This document shows, piece by piece, positions 56,104 through 64,000 of a stretch of 64,000 nucleotides of DNA. The notes beneath the pieces are model-generated. The model was not told the origin of the DNA. It searched no databases and saw only the letters and a program-made list of their open reading frames with translations. Origin of the DNA: Rhodococcoides fascians NBRC 12155 = LMG 3623 (GTDB lineage Bacteria > Actinomycetota > Actinomycetes > Mycobacteriales > Mycobacteriaceae); contig NZ_BCWW01000003.1 of NCBI RefSeq assembly GCF_001894785.1, positions 372,001 through 436,000 of the forward strand. The letters are read 5' to 3'. Position 1 is the stretch's first letter, and every line of letters begins with the position of its first letter. The position numbers and the translations under genes were made by a program.

Positions 56104-56726
56104 GAACCGCTCTGGCAACCGGAGTGGAGCCTGCGGAACGACCCATTCTGACCGGACTCGTGACAACGGCGTGGAGCACTTACGTGCTGCCTGCGGCCGG
56201 GCTCGGAGCCCGCGGGCGGGCAGTGGCCAACGCGTCGTTCGCCGTCGCTGTGGCTGCGGTGTCGGGATCGAATGCCGAACGGCTGGGCCTGCGTAATTCC
56301 GCATCCGGGCTCAAATGGGGTGCGGCTGCGGCAGCGATACCCGTCCTGGGGTCTGCGGTGGTGGCCGCCGTACCCGCACTGCGTCGGCGCGTCCGACCGT
56401 CCGAGGACGATCTCGCCGAATGGGTGCTGTTTCGAATTCCGGTGGGGACGGTGCTGACCGAGGAGTTGCTCTTCCGCGGTGTGCTCGACGCTGAATCGCC
56501 TGCCCTGTCGCCGGTCTTCTTCGGACTGTGGCACATTCGTCCCGCCCGCACCGCCGGGGATTCGGTAGCCGGGACCGTTGCCGCGACGACCGTCGCCGGG
56601 GTGGTGTTCTCGTGGCTGCGGGCACGCAGCGGCAGTGTGCTCGCCCCTGCTGCGCTGCACTACGCACTCAACGCGAGCGGTGCCGTGTTGGCGCATCTCG
56701 CGGCGACCGAACGTGAGAGGAGCTGA
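56100..56726 (+). CDS. CPBP-family intramembrane metalloprotease
   Basis: This is a 208-aa membrane protein. Its three CPBP motifs are TEELLFRGVLD (paired Glu and Arg), FGLWHIRPA (His) and HYALNASGAVLAH (His/Asn). The family includes prenyl-protein proteases and bacteriocin self-immunity proteins; the role here is unknown. GTG 56100 overlaps the previous stop (GTGA), suggesting coupled translation with the membrane hydrolase. Confidence 0.85.
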   Translation: MRTALATGVEPAERPILTGLVTTAWSTYVLPAAGLGARGRAVANASFAVAVAAVSGSNAERLGLRNSASGLKWGAAAAAIPVLGSAVVAAVPALRRRVRPSEDDLAEWVLFRIPVGTVLTEELLFRGVLDAESPALSPVFFGLWHIRPARTAGDSVAGTVAATTVAGVVFSWLRARSGSVLAPAALHYALNASGAVLAHLAATERERS

Positions 56727-56732
56727 CCGGAG

Positions 56733-57119
56733 ATGCCACCGCACAAGGAGGTCGGTCCCGCCGAGGTGCGCGAGGCCGTTCTGGCCGTCGCGGGCTGGAT
56801 CCGAGGTGAGGCCGACAAGCCGCCACGCGCACAGATCGCCGCCGCCGTGCGCACCACGGCCAGGACTCTCGGTCAGAACGCACCGGGGTCGTCGGTGGAG
56901 GTGCGGGTGCCGCCGTTCGTCGCGGTGCAGTGCATCGTCGGGCCCCGGCACACCAGAGGAACCCCGCCGAACGTCGTCGAAACCGATGCTCTGACATGGC
57001 TTCAGGTGGCTACCGGGACCCGGGATTTCGCCGAGGCGCTCGGCGACGGCTCGATCGACGCGTCCGGCAGCCGGGCCGTCGAGGTGGGTCGTTGGTTGCC
57101 GTTGCTGACCATCACCTGA
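56733..57119 (+). CDS. Sterol-carrier-family protein
   Basis: This 128-aa soluble protein has EVREAVLAVAGWIRGE at the start and VEVRVPPFVAVQCIVGPRHTRGTPPNVVETDALTWLQVATG in the middle. It corresponds to the small protein annotated as sterol-carrier family just before purF in mycobacteria. The ligand is not known. It is 6 bases after the CPBP gene. Confidence 0.78.
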   Translation: MPPHKEVGPAEVREAVLAVAGWIRGEADKPPRAQIAAAVRTTARTLGQNAPGSSVEVRVPPFVAVQCIVGPRHTRGTPPNVVETDALTWLQVATGTRDFAEALGDGSIDASGSRAVEVGRWLPLLTIT

Positions 57120-57237
57120 CCGCCGGATTTCAGCGGCCGTTCGGCCGTCGGGAATCTCCTGGACACACGATGCGTTGTGTCAGCCCGTGTGCCCGTAGAC
57201 TGGGCACGGCCCCCCGCCCCGGACCCCCTAGGGAGCA

Positions 57238-58806
57238 ATGCCCGTGACCAACGCCGATTTGTCGGTCGACAGTCCGAATCTTCTGGTAGGCAAACCCATC
57301 GACGAGCCGGAGAACGAGCCGCGCGAAGAGTGTGGAGTGTTCGGTGTGTGGGCACCGGGCGAGGACGTGGCCAAGCTCTCGTACTACGGCCTCTACGCAC
57401 TGCAGCACCGTGGTCAGGAAGCCGCAGGCATCGCGGTGTCCGACGGCTCCCAGGTGCTCGTGTTCAAGGATCTCGGCCTGGTCAGTCAGGTGTTCGACGA
57501 GCAGACGCTCGGCGCGATGCCCGGGCACGTCGCCATCGGTCATTGCCGTTACTCCACGAGTGGTTCGGTGACGTGGGAGAACGCGCAGCCGATCTTCCGT
57601 ACCACCACTGCCGGTACCGGTATCGCGCTCGGGCACAACGGCAATCTGGTGAACTTCGCCGAACTCGCCACCAAGGCTCGCGATGCGGGCCTGATCAGCG
57701 ATCGATTGCAGGGCAACGGGACGTCGGATTCCGATGTCGTGACGGCACTGCTGGCGCACAAGGCCGCCGACTGCACCATCGAGCAGGCGGCCATGGAATT
57801 GCTGCCCCTGCTCAAAGGCGCGTTCTGCCTGACCTTCATGGACGAGCACACCCTCTACGCCGCGCGTGATCCGCACGGCGTACGGCCGCTGTGCCTCGGT
57901 CGCCTCGATCGCGGCTGGGTCGTCGCCAGCGAGACCGCAGCACTCGACATCGTCGGTGCGGCGTTCGTCCGCGACATCGAGCCCGGCGAACTGTTGGCGA
58001 TCGACGCCGACGGCGTTCGGTCCTCGCGTTTCGCTGCCCCCGAGCCCAAGGGCTGCGTGTTCGAGTACGTCTATCTCGCACGGCCCGACAGCGTCATCGG
58101 CGGTCGCTCGGTGCACTCGACTCGGGTGGAAATCGGACGTCGTCTCGCCAAGGAGCATCCGGCCGAGGGTGATCTGGTCATCCCGGTGCCCGAGAGCGGA
58201 ACTCCGGCAGCCGTGGGCTTCGCCCAGGGCTCGGGAATCCCGTACGGCCAGGGGCTCATGAAGAACGCGTACGTGGGCCGCACGTTCATTCAACCGTCGC
58301 AGACCATTCGCCAGCTCGGTATCCGGCTCAAGCTCAACCCTCTCAAAGAGGTCATTCGCGGCAAAAGGCTCGTGGTGGTGGATGATTCGATCGTTCGCGG
58401 CAACACGCAGCGGGCGCTGATCAGGATGCTGCGCGAGGCCGGCGCCCTCGAGATCCACGTACGTATCGCGTCCCCGCCGGTGCGGTGGCCCTGTTTCTAC
58501 GGCATCGACTTCGCTTCTCCCGCAGAGCTGATCGCCAACGGCGTCGATTCCGAGGACGGAATCCTCGAAGGCGTCCGGCAGGCCATCGGTGCCGACTCGC
58601 TGGGCTACATCTCCATCGACGGCATGATCGCGGCGTCGGAGCAGCCCGAATCGCGCTTGTGTGCAGCATGTTTCACCGGGAAGTACCCCATCGATCTGCC
58701 CGCGGACAATGCACTAGGCAAGCACGTGCTCGAGGGTCTGCTGGCGTCGGCCGCTGGGCAACCGGTGGACAACGACGCGAATGTGAGCGCTCTCAGCCGT
58801 CCTTGA
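57238..58806 (+). CDS. purF: Amidophosphoribosyltransferase
   Basis: This 522-aa enzyme carries out the first step of purine synthesis, making phosphoribosylamine from PRPP and glutamine. A propeptide is cut to expose Cys32 (EECGVFGVW) as the amidotransferase nucleophile. The four Cys of an iron-sulfur cluster of the Bacillus type are present in KGCVFEYVY, RWPCFYGID and LCAACFTG. The PRPP loop is VVVDDSIVRGNTQ. ATG 57238 follows AGGGAG. In most relatives purM follows directly; here a peptide transporter follows. Confidence 0.95.
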   Translation: MPVTNADLSVDSPNLLVGKPIDEPENEPREECGVFGVWAPGEDVAKLSYYGLYALQHRGQEAAGIAVSDGSQVLVFKDLGLVSQVFDEQTLGAMPGHVAIGHCRYSTSGSVTWENAQPIFRTTTAGTGIALGHNGNLVNFAELATKARDAGLISDRLQGNGTSDSDVVTALLAHKAADCTIEQAAMELLPLLKGAFCLTFMDEHTLYAARDPHGVRPLCLGRLDRGWVVASETAALDIVGAAFVRDIEPGELLAIDADGVRSSRFAAPEPKGCVFEYVYLARPDSVIGGRSVHSTRVEIGRRLAKEHPAEGDLVIPVPESGTPAAVGFAQGSGIPYGQGLMKNAYVGRTFIQPSQTIRQLGIRLKLNPLKEVIRGKRLVVVDDSIVRGNTQRALIRMLREAGALEIHVRIASPPVRWPCFYGIDFASPAELIANGVDSEDGILEGVRQAIGADSLGYISIDGMIAASEQPESRLCAACFTGKYPIDLPADNALGKHVLEGLLASAAGQPVDNDANVSALSRP

Positions 58807-58918
58807 CCTGGTCTTTTCCGTTAGGGAACAGCAGGGTTTTCTCAATGCCACATATTGGAAACAGTCCATCGGTACTGTCCCGAGTTACATAGGACACACC
58901 GATTGGATAGAGGCTCAG

Positions 58919-60589
58919 ATGACCCTGTCGCCCGACGACGGACGCATGCAGCGCTACAGCGCCGCATCACGAACGGCTGTGCGTAAGCACGGCAAGAAGA
59001 CCGCCGCAGTGGCCGCACTGTCGGTACTCGCACTGACCGCCGCAGCGTGCGGCTCGGGACGCACCGACGCCGGTGGATCCGGCGACGGCGGCGGCGGTGA
59101 GACCATCACGGTCGGCACCACGGACCAAGTAACCTCGCTCGACCCGGCCGGCTCGTACGACAACGGATCGTTCATGGTGATGAACCAGACGTATCCCTTC
59201 TTGATGAACTTCGCTCCCGGCAGCTCCGAGCTCGAGCCCGATGCGGCCGAGAGCTGCGATTTCGCGGAGCCGACCGTCTACAAGTGCACGCTCAAGGACG
59301 ACCTGAAGTTCGCCAACGGCAATCCGCTGACGAGCGAGAGCGTCAAGTTCTCGTTCGACCGCATCGTCGCGATCAACGATCCGAACGGACCTGCGTCGCT
59401 GCTGACCAATCTCGACAGCATCGCGACACCGGACGAGAAGACCGTCGAGTTCACCCTCAAAGCGGCCAACGATCAGACGTTCCCGCAGATCCTCGCGACA
59501 CCCGCGGGCCCGATCGTCGACCAGACAGTATTCCCGGCCGACAAGGTGCTCGACGACGACGCAGTGGTTGCGGGCAAGCCGTTCGCCGGCCCGTACTCCA
59601 TCTCCAGCTATGGCAAGAACTCACTCGTCAGCTTCGTGGCCAACGGGGACTACAACGGCATTCTCGGCACCCCGAAGACGTCGTCGGTCAACGTGAAGTA
59701 CTACACCAGCTCCGACAACCTCAAGCTCGATGTGCAGAACAAGGCCATCGATGTGGCATGGCGCTCCCTCACCCCGACCGACGTCGAATCGCTGGGAGCC
59801 GTCGACGGCCTGACGGTGCACGAGGGCCCCGGCGGCGAGTCCCGCTACATGGTCTTCAACATGAACACGATGCCCGGCAACACCCCCGAGCAGAAGTTGG
59901 CCGTACGCAAGGCGATTGCTGCCTCGGTCGATCGCCAGGCGCTCTCCGACGGCGTCTACAAGGGCACCTACACCCCGCTGTACTCCGTGGTGCCGACCGG
60001 TCTGGAGGGTTCGAACAAGGCCTTCTCCGACGTCTACGGTGAGACCCCCAACAAAGACGAGGCTGCCGGGTTCCTCTCGGCCGCAGGCGTGGCCACTCCG
60101 ATCCAGCTCAACCTGCAGTACAACCCGGATCACTACGGCTCGAGCTCGAGCGAGGAGTACGCCGCGATCAAGAGTCAGCTCGACGCGACGGGCTTGTTCA
60201 ATGTGAACCTGCAGTCCACCGAGTGGAGCACCTACACCAAGGAACGCGTCGCCGACGCGTACCCGGTCTACCAGCTCGGCTGGTTCCCGGACTACCCCGA
60301 TGCAGACAACTACCTGACGCCGTTCTTCGGGCCGGACAACTTCCTCCAGTCGCATTTCGAGAACCCGGAGATCACGTCACTGCTCGACCTCGAGCGCACG
60401 ACGGCCGACGAGAACGCACGGATGCAGATCATCGGACAGATTCAGACCGAGCTCGCGACCAACTACCTGCCGACCCTTCCGCTGTTGGAGGGCAAGCAGA
60501 TCGCCGTCGCCACCGATGAGATCAGCGGTGTGGACGAGACCCTCGACGCCTCGTTCAAGTTCCGCTTCGTCACTCTCGCCAAGAGCTGA
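58919..60589 (+). CDS. Dipeptide/oligopeptide-binding lipoprotein (DppA/OppA type)
   Basis: This 556-aa solute-binding protein has a twin-basic then hydrophobic signal (KKTAAVAALSVLALTAAAC) with the lipobox TAAAC. The mature protein has the family-5 signature: TVGTTDQVTSLDPAGSYDNG, YKCTLKDDLKFANGNPLTSESVKFSFDRI, and FNMNTMPGNTPEQKLAVRKAIAASVDRQ, later GWFPDYPDADNYLTPFF. It would bind peptides or similar compounds. It is the first gene of an operon dppABC-DF. ATG 58919 or 58946 may start it. Confidence 0.9.
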   Translation: MTLSPDDGRMQRYSAASRTAVRKHGKKTAAVAALSVLALTAAACGSGRTDAGGSGDGGGGETITVGTTDQVTSLDPAGSYDNGSFMVMNQTYPFLMNFAPGSSELEPDAAESCDFAEPTVYKCTLKDDLKFANGNPLTSESVKFSFDRIVAINDPNGPASLLTNLDSIATPDEKTVEFTLKAANDQTFPQILATPAGPIVDQTVFPADKVLDDDAVVAGKPFAGPYSISSYGKNSLVSFVANGDYNGILGTPKTSSVNVKYYTSSDNLKLDVQNKAIDVAWRSLTPTDVESLGAVDGLTVHEGPGGESRYMVFNMNTMPGNTPEQKLAVRKAIAASVDRQALSDGVYKGTYTPLYSVVPTGLEGSNKAFSDVYGETPNKDEAAGFLSAAGVATPIQLNLQYNPDHYGSSSSEEYAAIKSQLDATGLFNVNLQSTEWSTYTKERVADAYPVYQLGWFPDYPDADNYLTPFFGPDNFLQSHFENPEITSLLDLERTTADENARMQIIGQIQTELATNYLPTLPLLEGKQIAVATDEISGVDETLDASFKFRFVTLAKS

Positions 60590-60592
60590 CCG

Positions 60593-61681
60593 GTGCCCGC
60601 TACCGCACAGACGCCGGTAGGGGAGAAGAAAGCGCAGCAGGCGAGCGCGCCGTCACGATACGGCGCGCTCGCCCGCTATCTCGGGATCAGGTTTCTGTTG
60701 ATCATCCCGACTGCCTGGATTCTCGTCACCGTCGTCTTCTTTCTCATGCGTGTGATCGGTGACCCGATCACCGCCGCCCTCGGCGGTCGACTACCCGCCG
60801 AACAGATCGCCCAGCGCAAGGCCGAGGCCGGATACGACCGGCCGATCCTGACGCAGTACTGGGAGTACCTGACCGGGTTGTTGCGCGGCGACTTCGGCCG
60901 CTCCGCCACCGACAATCGCGCGATCAGTGACGTCCTGCTCGTCAACGGTGCTGCCACACTGGAATTGGCGTTCTGGGCGCTGCTCGTCGCGTTCGCGGTC
61001 GGCATCCCGCTCGGGTTCTACGCCGCCACCCATCGCGACCGGTTCGGTGATGCGTCGCTGCGAATCTTCGCGATCCTGGCGTACGCGGCCCCGGTATTCT
61101 TCGTCGGCATGCTGCTCAAGCTGCTGTTCGCCGTCAAGCTCGGCTGGCTGCCGGTCGCCGGGCGGGCCAGTACCAATGTTGAACTGGCACTGCAGAACGT
61201 CTCCCCGAAGACGAACATTCTGATCATCGACTCGTTCCTGTACGGCGACACCGGTTACACCGTCGACGTGCTCGAGCACGCGGTTCTGCCCGCTCTTGCG
61301 CTCGGCCTGCTGACGGCCGGTGTGTTCCTGCGATTGGTGCGAGTCAACCTGATTCAGACGTTGCAGGCGCCGTTCGTCGACGCCGCCCGCGCGCGCGGGT
61401 TAAGCGAGGGCACGGTGACGAGGCGATATGCGTTCCGCAACGCCATGATTCCCATCGTCACCGTCATCGGACTGCAGATCGCCGTCCTCCTCGGCGGTGC
61501 CGTACTCACCGAGACGACCTTCGAGTGGCAAGGACTGGGCTACGAACTCGCCCGTTATCTGCAGGCCCGCGATTTCGTTGCCGTGCAAGGCATCGTGACG
61601 TTCCTGGCCGTGGTGGTCGCCGTCGTCAGCTTCGTCACCGACGCGATCGTCGCCCTCATCGACCCGAGAGTGAGGTTCTGA
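60593..61681 (+). CDS. Dipeptide/oligopeptide ABC permease (DppB type)
   Basis: This is a 362-aa permease with six segments. GIRFLLIIPTAWILVTVVFFLMRVIGDP is the first, LTGLLRGDFGRSAT the usual loop, and DAARARGLSEGTVTRRYAFRNAMIPIVT the ATPase-contact motif. GTG 60593 lies 3 bases after the binding-protein stop. Confidence 0.92.
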   Translation: MPATAQTPVGEKKAQQASAPSRYGALARYLGIRFLLIIPTAWILVTVVFFLMRVIGDPITAALGGRLPAEQIAQRKAEAGYDRPILTQYWEYLTGLLRGDFGRSATDNRAISDVLLVNGAATLELAFWALLVAFAVGIPLGFYAATHRDRFGDASLRIFAILAYAAPVFFVGMLLKLLFAVKLGWLPVAGRASTNVELALQNVSPKTNILIIDSFLYGDTGYTVDVLEHAVLPALALGLLTAGVFLRLVRVNLIQTLQAPFVDAARARGLSEGTVTRRYAFRNAMIPIVTVIGLQIAVLLGGAVLTETTFEWQGLGYELARYLQARDFVAVQGIVTFLAVVVAVVSFVTDAIVALIDPRVRF

Positions 61682-62649
61682 TGAGCACCGAAGTCGTGCT
61701 GTCCGACGTTCCTCCCACCCGTCCGCACCGCAGAGGGTTCCCCGGCGTCGCGTTCGTGAAGTCCACCTCGGGATTGCAGCGGGTCACGCTCATCGTCGGG
61801 TTGGCGCTGATGGTGGGGTTCGTGATCGCGGCGCTGTTCGCGCCGATTCTCGCGCCGTACGGTTTCTCGCAGACCAGTGACGCCGGTGCGGATTTCGCCC
61901 GCCAAGCCGCGCCGTCCGCGGATCACTGGTTCGGTACCTCGGTTCGCGGTGAGGACGTGTTCTCGCGGGTGATCTACGGTGCCAGAACCGCATTGATGGT
62001 CATCGCCTCGTCGCTGGTGCTGTCCCTGATCATCGGCGTTCCCCTCGGTCTGGCCTCGGGTTACATCGGCCGCTGGTTCGACCGGGTGCTCGTGCTGTTC
62101 ATGGACGCGATGTACGCATTCCCGTCTCTGCTTCTCGCCGTGGTCATCTCGATCGTCGTGGCAGGCGGTCAGTCGTCGAGTTTCGGCGGTATCGCCTCCG
62201 CGGCCATTGCCATCACGGCGATCTTCGTGCCTCAGTACTTTCGGGTGGTCCGCAACGCGACGGTGGCCGTCAAGACCGAACCGTACGTCGACGCCGCGCG
62301 GGTGACCGGAGCCGGCACGCCGCGAATTCTGTTCCGGCACATACTCGCCAACGTGGTGCAGACACTGCCGGTCATCATCACGCTCAACGGAGCCGAGGCC
62401 ATCCTCACCCTCGCCGGGCTCGGCTTCCTCGGGTTCGGGATCGAGCCGACCTCCGCCTCGGAGTGGGGATACGACATCAACAAGGCCCTACCGGACATCT
62501 CCAACGGCATCTGGTGGACGTCGGTGTTCCCGGGCCTGGGCATCGTGCTGGTGGTCCTCGGTCTGACCATGGTCGGTGAAAGTGCAAGCGAGACACTCAA
62601 TCCGCTGCTGCGGACCCGCAAGAAGTTCAAGAAGGCGGTGAAGGTATGA
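61681..62649 (+). CDS. Dipeptide/oligopeptide ABC permease (DppC type)
   Basis: This is a 322-aa partner permease. Landmarks are APSADHWFGTSVRGEDVFSRVIYGARTAL, DAARVTGAGTPRILFRHILANV and GLGFLGFGIEPTSASEWGYDI. ATG 61681 shares one base with the preceding stop. It overlaps the ATPase gene by ATGA. Confidence 0.92.
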   Translation: MSTEVVLSDVPPTRPHRRGFPGVAFVKSTSGLQRVTLIVGLALMVGFVIAALFAPILAPYGFSQTSDAGADFARQAAPSADHWFGTSVRGEDVFSRVIYGARTALMVIASSLVLSLIIGVPLGLASGYIGRWFDRVLVLFMDAMYAFPSLLLAVVISIVVAGGQSSSFGGIASAAIAITAIFVPQYFRVVRNATVAVKTEPYVDAARVTGAGTPRILFRHILANVVQTLPVIITLNGAEAILTLAGLGFLGFGIEPTSASEWGYDINKALPDISNGIWWTSVFPGLGIVLVVLGLTMVGESASETLNPLLRTRKKFKKAVKV

Positions 62650-64000
62650 CATCGAGTGTCGTGACTCCACGCGAGTCCGCATTGTCGGTGCAGTCGTTGT
62701 CCGTTTCGTTCGTCACCGATGCCGGCGAAGTCGATGCCGTCACCGAGGTCTCGTTCGAGATCTTTCCCGGTGAAGTTCTCGCTGTGGTGGGGGAGTCGGG
62801 GTCGGGTAAGTCCGTCAGTGTGCGCTCCGCCATCGGGTTGCTGCCCGATACCGCGCGGGTCGACGGGCACGTGGTTCTCGGCGGGCAGGACGTCACCACG
62901 CTGAACGACAAGGCGTGGGCGAGGCTGCGGGGCAACAAGATCTCGATGGTGTTCCAGGAACCGGGCAGTGCTCTCGATCCGCTGTTCACCATCGGGTATC
63001 AGATCGTCGAAGCACTCCGGGCCCACACTCCTGACGACGGTAGACGGATGTCGGCAAAGGATGCCAAGGCCCGGGCCGTCGAGTTGCTGACGATGGTGGG
63101 TCTGCCCAATCCCGAGCAGCGCTTCTCGTATTATCCGCACGAGCTCTCGGGTGGGCAGAAGCAACGCGTCATGATCGCGATCGCCATCTCGTGTGAGGCG
63201 AAAGTCATCATCGCCGACGAGCCGACCACCGCCCTCGACGTCACTGTGCAGGCCGAGATCCTCGAGCTGCTGCGCGATCTCAAAGACCGGCTCGGGTGCG
63301 CCATCGTGCTGATCACCCACAGCATGGGCGTCGTGTCCGATCTGGCGGACCGCGTCGTCGTCATGCAGAACGGCCGAGTCGTCGAGGAAGCGCCGGTGGC
63401 ACAGCTGTTCGACGCCCCCGAAGACGAGTACACCAAAAAGCTGCTGGCCGCGGTGCCGACCCTTGCTGCAGTGGAGTCGGACAAGACCGTCGACACGTCG
63501 GGCGAGCCGGTACTCGAGGTCTCGCAGCTGGTGGTGCAGTTCTCCGGTGGGGTCGGCTCCTCGGCATTCCGAGCGGTCGACGACGTCTCGCTGACCATCC
63601 ACCGCGGCGAAACCCTCGGTCTGGTGGGCGAATCGGGCTCGGGTAAGTCGACGATCGGCAGGTGCGTTGCAGCGCTCCAGAAGCCGACCAGCGGCAGCGT
63701 GACGGTGATGGGACAGAACATTGCCGGCGTGAGCGAGCGCAAGCTCAAGCCCTTGCGCAAGCGATTCGGCTTCGTCTTCCAGGACCCGTCGGCGTCGCTG
63801 AATCCGCGGCTCACCGTCGGACAGTGCATCGCCGAGCCGATGATCGTGCACAAGTACGGCTCCAAGGATGCGATCGCGGCCAGGACCACCGAGCTGCTCG
63901 ACGCCGTGCAACTTCCGTCCGGCACCGACAAGCGTTACCCGCACGAGCTGTCCGGTGGGCAACGGCAACGCGTCAGCCTGGCGCGGGCACTGGTGCTGGG
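62646..64000 (+). CDS. Fused double ATPase of the peptide transporter (DppD-DppF), 3' truncated by window edge
   Basis: ATG 62646 overlaps the DppC stop and the frame stays open to the end of the window, about 451 codons. The first ATPase has Walker [14 protein letters not shown], signature [17 protein letters not shown] and Walker [17 protein letters not shown]. The second begins near 63500 and has Walker [28 protein letters not shown] and [16 protein letters not shown], where the window ends. Such fused DppD-DppF proteins are common in actinobacteria. Confidence 0.92.
   Translation, partial: MTSSVVTPRESALSVQSLSVSFVTDAGEVDAVTEVSFEIFPGEVLAVVGESGSGKSVSVRSAIGLLPDTARVDGHVVLGGQDVTTLNDKAWARLRGNKISMVFQEPGSALDPLFTIGYQIVEALRAHTPDDGRRMSAKDAKARAVELLTMVGLPNPEQRFSYYPHELSGGQKQRVMIAIAISCEAKVIIADEPTTALDVTVQAEILELLRDLKDRLGCAIVLITHSMGVVSDLADRVVVMQNGRVVEEAPVAQLFDAPEDEYTKKLLAAVPTLAAVESDKTVDTSGEPVLEVSQLVVQFSGGVGSSAFRAVDDVSLTIHRGETLGLVGESGSGKSTIGRCVAALQKPTSGSVTVMGQNIAGVSERKLKPLRKRFGFVFQDPSASLNPRLTVGQCIAEPMIVHKYGSKDAIAARTTELLDAVQLPSGTDKRYPHELSGGQRQRVSLARALVL

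Overview
The window looks like chromosomal DNA of a high-GC mycolic-acid actinobacterium, most likely Rhodococcus or a close relative. The reasons are GC-rich codon use with frequent GTG starts, many ATGA/GTGA stop-start overlaps, IdeR/DtxR-type iron boxes, an MbtI-type salicylate synthase, and a purine-gene order (purB, purC-ptrB, purS-purQ, purL, sterol-carrier gene, purF) that I recall from Mycobacterium. The genus is an inference; no rRNA, tRNA, CRISPR array, phage or transposase was seen.

Region 1 (1-1878) holds the 3' end of purB, a HAD phosphatase and a HIT protein. Region 2 (1865-34607) is a roughly 33 kb iron-acquisition island lying between purB and purC. It contains a divergent siderophore-binding lipoprotein gene and an NRPS operon (ArCP-Cy-A-PCP, salicyl-AMP ligase, C-A-PCP, and C-A-PCP-C-A-PCP-E). 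These are followed by a second binding lipoprotein, a siderophore-interacting reductase fused to a methyltransferase-like domain, and an overlapping operon of salicylate synthase, aspartate decarboxylase (panD), L-ornithine N-monooxygenase, two FecCD permeases and an ATPase. A stand-alone reductase, an FAD monooxygenase and an FbpABC ferric-iron transporter complete it. Good candidate iron boxes precede the main units, so the island probably acts as one low-iron regulon.

Read together, the genes predict a mixed siderophore with a salicyl-oxazoline or salicyl-thiazoline cap, N5-hydroxyornithine, beta-alanine and one further residue, probably D-configured. The panD copy and a beta-alanine-like adenylation code (Asp shifted to position 236) support each other. 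Two features are odd: the hydroxyornithine module has a condensation domain in which HHxxxDG reads WFGCFDG, and no thioesterase is present, the last protein ending in an epimerization domain. No MbtH-like protein, phosphopantetheinyl transferase or hydroxamate acyl/formyl transferase is visible.

Region 3 (34665-46850) carries an MFS transporter, purC, oligopeptidase B, a DctS/DctR-like two-component system divergent from dctA, a glutathione-peroxidase-family gene, a DUF2334 protein, thiM, a lipoprotein and a metallo-beta-lactamase-fold protein. Region 4 (46951-58806) is the purine block purS-purQ ... purL ... purF, with small conserved genes, an M18 aminopeptidase, a nucleoside phosphorylase and a duplicated 99-bp palindromic repeat. 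Region 5 (58919-64000) is a dipeptide/oligopeptide ABC transporter whose fused double ATPase runs off the end of the window.
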